11,017 nucleotides of DNA from Bacteroidia bacterium (lineage in GTDB: Bacteria; Bacteroidota; Bacteroidia; Bacteroidales; VadinHA17): contig JAPLEC010000157.1 in assembly GCA_026391515.1 (NCBI GenBank), positions 1 through 11,017 on the forward strand, given 5' to 3'. Each line of letters opens with the position of its first letter. Within the stretch, counting starts at the first letter, position 1. The notes beneath the pieces are model-generated. The model searched no databases. It worked only from the letters and a program-made list of their open reading frames with translations, and was not told the DNA's origin. Positions 6,219 through 11,017 of the stretch are shown one piece after another. Position numbers and translations under genes: made by a program.

Positions 6219-7187
6219 ATGAAAAAGATATTGTTAATATATATTCTTCTAATGGTTGCTTCAGTTGCCATGTCGCAGACTGAAAAGATCATCAATCCGG
6301 CGGACTTGAAGCAGCAGACAGTAATAACCGAACCCCTGTCCCTGAATAAAGGATTTTTCAGGGTGGGATTATTCTACACATATTCAGCCCTTGATAAATA
6401 TTTTAATGAGTCAAAGAAGAAAAATTACTTTCCTGAAAGCACCTGGGGTTCGTCCTCAGGAATACAATTGTGGTTACAATACGGAATCTCTGACAGGTTA
6501 ATGGTTGAATTTGGAGTACCTTACAACAATGATCTGACAAACATCCATAGGAAGATATATATCCCTGAAAGTGATACAAGTAAAACATATAATGCCAGTA
6601 ACAGAGGCAGAGGAATAGGCGATATCATAGCCAGTGCAACCTACCAGATAATTCCCTCGAAGGACAACAAGTTTTCATTGAAGGCAAATCTGGATTTGAC
6701 TATCCCGACAGGAAGAAAAAATTTCAAAAATGTAGTCAGCAGCGATCAATATGACGGCCCTACAGGATACGGTTCGTTTAGTTTAACACCAAGAGTCACA
6801 GCGAGAATGCTTGTATATCCTTATTCCTTCACTGCATATGCTTCATTCAATTATAATTTTAATTGTAACAGGATGCTTTACCCGACTGATACTAAAGAAA
6901 CAAATATAATGGATGCCTACTCACTAATTGGAGGTGCAAGCGCTAATATACACCTGAATGAATGGATTGCCCTGATAAACGAAATCAATTTTTCATATTG
7001 GGGGAAAGATAAAATTGAAGATGTTCCAGCAAGTACTCTTTACACCAAATGGGCTCTTTCTTATGAACCAAGGATTGTTTTTCAGATCAGAAGATTCAGA
7101 TTGGGAGAGGCAGTATACATTCCTCTCAAGGGCAAATATGTTGGTGCAAATGTGATGTATGTAATTATGGCACAATATGTTTTTTAA
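6219..7187 (+). CDS. Outer-membrane beta-barrel protein, B-type copy 2
   Basis: 322 residues, signal peptide cleaved probably before Gln20 (AMS-Q). It aligns with B1 without gaps over the first 50 residues, with 20 of 31 identical from residue 20 to 50 and the DLKQQTV motif unchanged. GRGIGD and LTIPTGRKNF match the middle motifs, FQIRRFR and IPLKGK the C-terminal ones, and the last residue is Phe (AQYVF). It is more divergent from B0 and B1 than those are from each other, although NIHLNEWIA is shared with B0 and not B1. It lies 18 nt after A2 and 9 nt before the CHAT gene, so it is probably co-transcribed with both. Confidence 0.87.
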   Translation: MKKILLIYILLMVASVAMSQTEKIINPADLKQQTVITEPLSLNKGFFRVGLFYTYSALDKYFNESKKKNYFPESTWGSSSGIQLWLQYGISDRLMVEFGVPYNNDLTNIHRKIYIPESDTSKTYNASNRGRGIGDIIASATYQIIPSKDNKFSLKANLDLTIPTGRKNFKNVVSSDQYDGPTGYGSFSLTPRVTARMLVYPYSFTAYASFNYNFNCNRMLYPTDTKETNIMDAYSLIGGASANIHLNEWIALINEINFSYWGKDKIEDVPASTLYTKWALSYEPRIVFQIRRFRLGEAVYIPLKGKYVGANVMYVIMAQYVF

Positions 7188-7196
7188 ATTTTATCT

Positions 7197-9998
7197 ATGA
7201 AAAAGCTCCGATTAAGTATTGTTTATACAGTAATCCTTCTTGTCTTTAGCTGTGCTACTCCATCTATACTGGTAACGCAGGAACAAAATTTGGGCGACAG
7301 CTATTTTAACAAACACGATTATCCTGAGGCTGTTAAGCATTATAATCTCATGATGGATGCCAGTAAAAAGCTTGGCATATATCGAAACCTGTCAATGGAA
7401 GGAGATGTTCAAAGAAAAATCGCCAACTGTTATGAAATGATGGGTAAATACGACCAGGCTCTTTTACATGTTCAGAATGCTATGGTTCTTGACTCAACAG
7501 ATAACAATTTGCTGGGAAGGATAGAAGATTACCGGCAAGAAGGCAGGAACTATATCTATATGGGTTCTTATAGGTCCGGCATTTCATCAATTGAAAAATC
7601 CCTTGAACTTAGTGAGGGTATGGAACAAAGCCTTAAGAATGTCCACAGGCTTACAATAGCCGATAATTACCTGGCACTGGGCCAGTTATATGCTGTTATG
7701 GGCAAACTGGATAAATCATTGGATTTTACACAAAAGGCGCAGGCTATTTTTAAACAGGCATCAGACAAAAAAGGTGAAATGGAATCCTATCTGACGCTTG
7801 GAAGCATATCTGCCGATAAGGGTGATTACATTTTTGCACAAAATTTAATCGGCCAATCACTGAAAATAGCTGATGAACTTAAAATGGGGAGCGCCCGTCA
7901 AAACCAGCTTCTCTCAACAATTTCCTCTTCCCTTGGTAAATATGAAGATGCTTTGCGAAGTCAGGAAAAGGCTATCGAAGATGCCAGGGAATATAAAATT
8001 ACAGGCCAGATAATCTGGGCAACAGTTGGTATGGGAGATATCTATCGTGATCTGGGTGATGTAAAACGAGCAGAACGATTTTATAAACAGGCCAGTGAAA
8101 TAAAGGGCAGTGAATCAGTGAAAACCGGCAGTCTTGATGCATCACTCAATCTCAGGCTGGGGGATGTCCTGAGCGCTAATCAGTACTTCATTGCTGAAGG
8201 ATCAGTTGCCGGAGCCGGTATTTCATCACTTCGTCTTTCGGAAATGCTTATTCAGGATGGGAAACCGGATAGCGCTCTTCTCTTTCTTAATCAGGCAGAG
8301 AGAATGTTTCGTGAATCAAAAAACAAACAGGGTGCATCAAATGTAAAGCTCTTGAAAGGCAGAGTATTAGTTGATAAAGGAGATTATATCCCGGCAAAAC
8401 AGGCGCTCGATTCAGCCAGCAGTGCCACTGATTTCCCAGAAACAGTCTGGCAGGCCTGGTTTCATTTAGGAAGAATGTACGAGAACCAGGGCCAGGATGC
8501 TAAAGCAATAGAGTCATACCGAAATTCAATTTCCGTTATTGAAAAAATAAGGGGAAGCCTTACTATTGATGAGTTTAAAAGCATCTATTTCGACAGCAAG
8601 AGAGAAGTATATGACAGGCTCATCAATCTCCTCATGAAGAATAATAAACCTGTCGATGCCTTTTTACTCTCTGAACAAGCCAGAGCAAGAGCATTTTATG
8701 ATATTCTCTCAAATAAAAAAATAGATTTCAGAGGCTCATCATCTGAAGATCTTGTTTCTCTCGAGCAGGAAAAAAGAATTGAATTGCAGAAGCTGTATAA
8801 GCTTTTACAAAAAGGTAATGCAGGTGTTTCCGATAACGAAAAAACACGTTCGGTTGATATAAAACAGGTAAGAAGCGCGCTGACTGAAGCACAGACAGAG
8901 TATGAGGAGCTAATTCAGAAGATAAAGCTTAATAATCCGGCATATGCAGAGATGCTGACGGCAGATCCTATTACATTGTCTGATATTCAGTCAAGACTTG
9001 ATCCGAAGACAGCAGCCCTTGAATATTGGATAAGTAATAACAGACTGATAATCTGGCTGATAACCCATTCTGAAGTCATTACAAAAACTGTTCAGATTAC
9101 CAGCAATGATCTTAATACTCTTGTTGAAAAGGCAAGAAGATCAATACAGACAAGTAGCACAGATGAAGCTAATTCAGATCTGTCAGAATTGTACAAGTAT
9201 TTAATTGCTCCGGTTGAGAGTAACCTGGCATCATTTTCAAACCTGGTAATTATCCCAAATCAGTCGCTTCATTTTCTTCCATTCCAGGCCTTGATAAATA
9301 AGAAAGGAGAATATTTTGTTCAGAAGTTTAACCTGGTTTACGCACCTTCTGCCAGTGTTTATATTGTCTGCAACGATAAGCTGATAAAGATTGGTTCAAA
9401 ATTTATGGGAGTGGCTTTGGGAGATGTATCAATTGGCAACAATGAAGGTCTGCCTGGAACTGAAGACGAACTAAAAAAGATACTTCCTTTGTTCCCTGAT
9501 AATATTTCAACTTTTGGAAAACAGAGCACTGAAACATTTGTAAGAAAAAATTCCGGCAACTGCAATTTTCTTCATTTTGCCACTCATGGCCTGTACAATT
9601 ACAAGCAGCCGCTTTATTCTTATCTTCTTTTCCCGTCAACCGACGAAGATGATGGCAGGTTGAATGTTTTTGAAGTTTTTGAAATGAATCTCAATGCAAA
9701 GCTTGTTACCTTAAGCGCCTGTGAAACAGGACTTGGTAATATTAGCCAGGGAGATGAGCTTACGGGATTAAGCCGGGCTTTCCTCTTTGCAGGGTCATCA
9801 TCCGTCATTGTAAGTCTTTGGTCTGTAGCCGATTATCCAACTGCATTGCTTATGTCAAATTTCTATCGTTATCTTAAAGACCATTCAATGCAGGAGGCGC
9901 TTACATTGGCCCAAAGGGATGTAATTAAACTGTATCCTCAACCTGAATACTGGGCACCGTTTATCCTTATCGGTAACGGAAATGTTTCGGGGAATTGA
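7197..9998 (+). CDS. TPR-CHAT lipoprotein (caspase-like CHAT domain, predicted envelope protein)
   Basis: 933 residues. The N-terminus is a lipoprotein signal (hydrophobic 8-17, then VFSC with Cys19). From about 30 to 500 there are tetratricopeptide-type helical pairs, e.g. GDSYFNKHDYPEAVKHY (33-49), NCYEMMGKYDQALLH (77-91) and LGRMYENQGQDAKAIESY (424-441). EQARARAFYDIL (493-504) is the usual junction. A charged, probably coiled-coil segment (about 518-580) follows, then the CHAT domain (about 600-930) with GLPGTEDELKKI (751-762), HFATHG (catalytic His797), LSACETG (catalytic Cys842), the GDELTGLSRAFLFAG helix and the closing YWAPFILIG. CHAT is the caspase/separase-like clan-CD peptidase family often joined to TPRs; both catalytic residues are present, so peptidase activity is plausible but unproven. 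No acidic export signal follows Cys19, so it may face the periplasm. It starts 9 nt after B2. Confidence 0.93.
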   Translation: MKKLRLSIVYTVILLVFSCATPSILVTQEQNLGDSYFNKHDYPEAVKHYNLMMDASKKLGIYRNLSMEGDVQRKIANCYEMMGKYDQALLHVQNAMVLDSTDNNLLGRIEDYRQEGRNYIYMGSYRSGISSIEKSLELSEGMEQSLKNVHRLTIADNYLALGQLYAVMGKLDKSLDFTQKAQAIFKQASDKKGEMESYLTLGSISADKGDYIFAQNLIGQSLKIADELKMGSARQNQLLSTISSSLGKYEDALRSQEKAIEDAREYKITGQIIWATVGMGDIYRDLGDVKRAERFYKQASEIKGSESVKTGSLDASLNLRLGDVLSANQYFIAEGSVAGAGISSLRLSEMLIQDGKPDSALLFLNQAERMFRESKNKQGASNVKLLKGRVLVDKGDYIPAKQALDSASSATDFPETVWQAWFHLGRMYENQGQDAKAIESYRNSISVIEKIRGSLTIDEFKSIYFDSKREVYDRLINLLMKNNKPVDAFLLSEQARARAFYDILSNKKIDFRGSSSEDLVSLEQEKRIELQKLYKLLQKGNAGVSDNEKTRSVDIKQVRSALTEAQTEYEELIQKIKLNNPAYAEMLTADPITLSDIQSRLDPKTAALEYWISNNRLIIWLITHSEVITKTVQITSNDLNTLVEKARRSIQTSSTDEANSDLSELYKYLIAPVESNLASFSNLVIIPNQSLHFLPFQALINKKGEYFVQKFNLVYAPSASVYIVCNDKLIKIGSKFMGVALGDVSIGNNEGLPGTEDELKKILPLFPDNISTFGKQSTETFVRKNSGNCNFLHFATHGLYNYKQPLYSYLLFPSTDEDDGRLNVFEVFEMNLNAKLVTLSACETGLGNISQGDELTGLSRAFLFAGSSSVIVSLWSVADYPTALLMSNFYRYLKDHSMQEALTLAQRDVIKLYPQPEYWAPFILIGNGNVSGN

Positions 9999-10008
9999 AC
10001 CAGAATAA

Positions 10009-11017
10009 ATGTTCCCGGTTGAATTTAAAAGCAGGATAGCTAGTCAGAATCAGATAGATGCCGATCTGCTTTTTAAAGCATTGAGTGAACCGTCACCGGT
10101 AAGTATCAGGATTAATCCCAAAAAGTGGAACAAGCGACCTTTGACCTCTGAACCGGTTCCCTGGTGCAATCAGGGCTGGTATCTTGAATCCCGTCCATCA
10201 TTTACTTTCGATCCGTTATTTCACGCCGGATGCTATTATCCCCAGGAAGCCTCAGGCATGTTTTTAGAACAGGTTTTTAAGCAGATAGTTGATTCTGAAG
10301 AAAATATAAGAGTTCTGGATTTGTGTGGGGCACCTGGAGGAAAAAGTACTCACCTGTCCTCATTAATAGGAAAAAATGGATTACTGGTTGCTAATGAAGT
10401 TATCAGATCAAGAGCATTGATACTTGCTGAGAACCTGACAAAATGGGGACTATCAAATGCTGTTGTGACTCAGAGTGATCCATCGGCTTTCAGCAGACTG
10501 CATGGCTTTTTTGATCTTATCCTTGTCGATGCTCCTTGTTCCGGCGAGGGCATGTTCCGGGATAAGGTTGCAATAAGTGAATGGTCGGAAGAAAACACAG
10601 CACTTTGTTCAGAAAGGCAGAAGAGAATAGTAATGGATGTCTGGCCGGCTCTTAAAGAAAACGGTATTCTCATTTACAGCACCTGTACATTTAATCCCGG
10701 TGAAAATGAAGAGGTTGTAAAATGGCTTACCGGGAAACACGAAGCTGAATCGGTACAGCTGAATTTATATGGTTATGAAGGAATTACTGAGATAGATTAC
10801 CAAGGAATTCATGGATATGGCTTTTATCCCGGAAAAATCAGGGGTGAAGGTCTGTTCATTTCTGTCCTGAGGAAAAATAGCAGGCCTGATGGGAACACTT
10901 TTAAGATTAAATCCGATGTAAAAAGCAGAGTAACAAAAGAAGAAAAAATTATTTTCAATGAGTGGACAATGTTTTCTGAAGAGAGGCTTATGAAATCTGG
11001 TGAAGATATTTATGCTC
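10009..11017 (+). CDS. rsmF: RsmF-type 16S rRNA (cytosine-C5) methyltransferase, 3' truncated by window edge
   Basis: An ATG at 10009, 10 nt after the CHAT stop, opens a frame with no stop to the window end (336 full codons). The N-terminal part has the SIRINPKKW and HAGCYYPQEAS motifs of the RsmB/NOP2 family as found in RsmF. The SAM-binding motif is VLDLCGAPGGKST (around 102-114; Asp104), motif IV is DAPCSGEGM (Asp174, Cys177), and the catalytic motif VI is YSTCTFNPGENEE with Cys226 as the nucleophile. These two Cys residues are the usual pair for RNA m5C methylation. The visible 336 residues cover the catalytic domain; RsmF proteins are usually about 450-480 residues, so the C-terminal RNA-binding part lies outside. 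The link to the upstream envelope genes is probably only positional. RsmB-like alternatives are less likely because of the HAGCYYPQEAS segment. Confidence 0.9.
   Translation, partial: MFPVEFKSRIASQNQIDADLLFKALSEPSPVSIRINPKKWNKRPLTSEPVPWCNQGWYLESRPSFTFDPLFHAGCYYPQEASGMFLEQVFKQIVDSEENIRVLDLCGAPGGKSTHLSSLIGKNGLLVANEVIRSRALILAENLTKWGLSNAVVTQSDPSAFSRLHGFFDLILVDAPCSGEGMFRDKVAISEWSEENTALCSERQKRIVMDVWPALKENGILIYSTCTFNPGENEEVVKWLTGKHEAESVQLNLYGYEGITEIDYQGIHGYGFYPGKIRGEGLFISVLRKNSRPDGNTFKIKSDVKSRVTKEEKIIFNEWTMFSEERLMKSGEDIYA

Larger units (their letters stand above)
4105..7187 (+). repeat. Cassette 2 of the tandem multigene duplication (P2-A2-B2)
   Basis: This is the second copy of the propeller lipoprotein, A-barrel and B-barrel set, with all three frames intact and small gaps of 5 and 18 nt between genes. 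Unlike cassette 1, it is followed after only 9 nt by the CHAT gene. Confidence 0.85.

Noticed and set aside
9359..9808. Minus-strand open frames inside the CHAT gene
   Set aside because: They lie opposite a well-supported coding region, resemble no known protein, and have no promoter or context.
7197..9998. CHAT protein as part of a type III-E CRISPR (Craspase) or gasdermin-type defence system
   Set aside because: No cas genes, CRISPR repeats or gasdermin-like gene are nearby, and the lipoprotein signal argues for an envelope role.
1..11017. tRNA, rRNA, insertion sequence, integrase or attachment site
   Set aside because: None could be recognised by reading both strands; the duplicated cassettes show no flanking inverted or direct repeats typical of transposition.

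Overview
The window looks like a chromosomal piece of a Bacteroidota genome. It is AT-rich, has weak or absent Shine-Dalgarno sequences, uses signal peptides of the type that leave Gln at +1, and carries lipoproteins, outer-membrane beta-barrels and a TPR-CHAT protein. Every supported gene is on the plus strand. I cannot name a genus.

Layout. (i) 1-496: the 3' part of an outer-membrane barrel gene (B0). (ii) 834-3860: cassette 1, made of a propeller lipoprotein gene (P1, broken), barrel A1 and barrel B1. (iii) 4105-7187: cassette 2, an intact paralogous copy in the same order (P2, A2, B2). (iv) 7197-9998: a large TPR-CHAT lipoprotein gene, 9 nt after B2 and probably in the same transcript. 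(v) 10009 to the window end: the start of an RsmF-type rRNA cytosine-C5 methyltransferase gene, 10 nt after the CHAT gene and probably unrelated housekeeping. The two longer gaps (497-833 and 3861-4104) hold no convincing gene, but they share an ungapped block of about 68 nt and probably contain the cassette promoters.

How the genes may work together. Each cassette encodes a lipidated beta-propeller with an acidic or polar stretch after the lipidated Cys (suggesting surface export) and two related barrels. A and B share an N-terminal motif, a GLGD motif and a C-terminal PLxGK motif, so they are probably ancient paralogues. Barrel B0 at the left edge is most simply the end of a third cassette. 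The terminal CHAT protein has a lipoprotein signal and an intact His/Cys pair (His797, Cys842), which places a caspase-like domain in the periplasm or on the envelope beside the barrels. Physical linkage supports an envelope system of lipoprotein sensors, barrels and a TPR-CHAT protein. Its function is not shown by the sequence and remains a hypothesis.

Most unusual points: the tandem multigene duplication, the loss of one propeller blade with a frameshift in P1, the envelope-targeted CHAT protein at the end of the array, and conserved leader elements upstream of each cassette. No tRNA, rRNA, CRISPR array, transposase or attachment site was seen.
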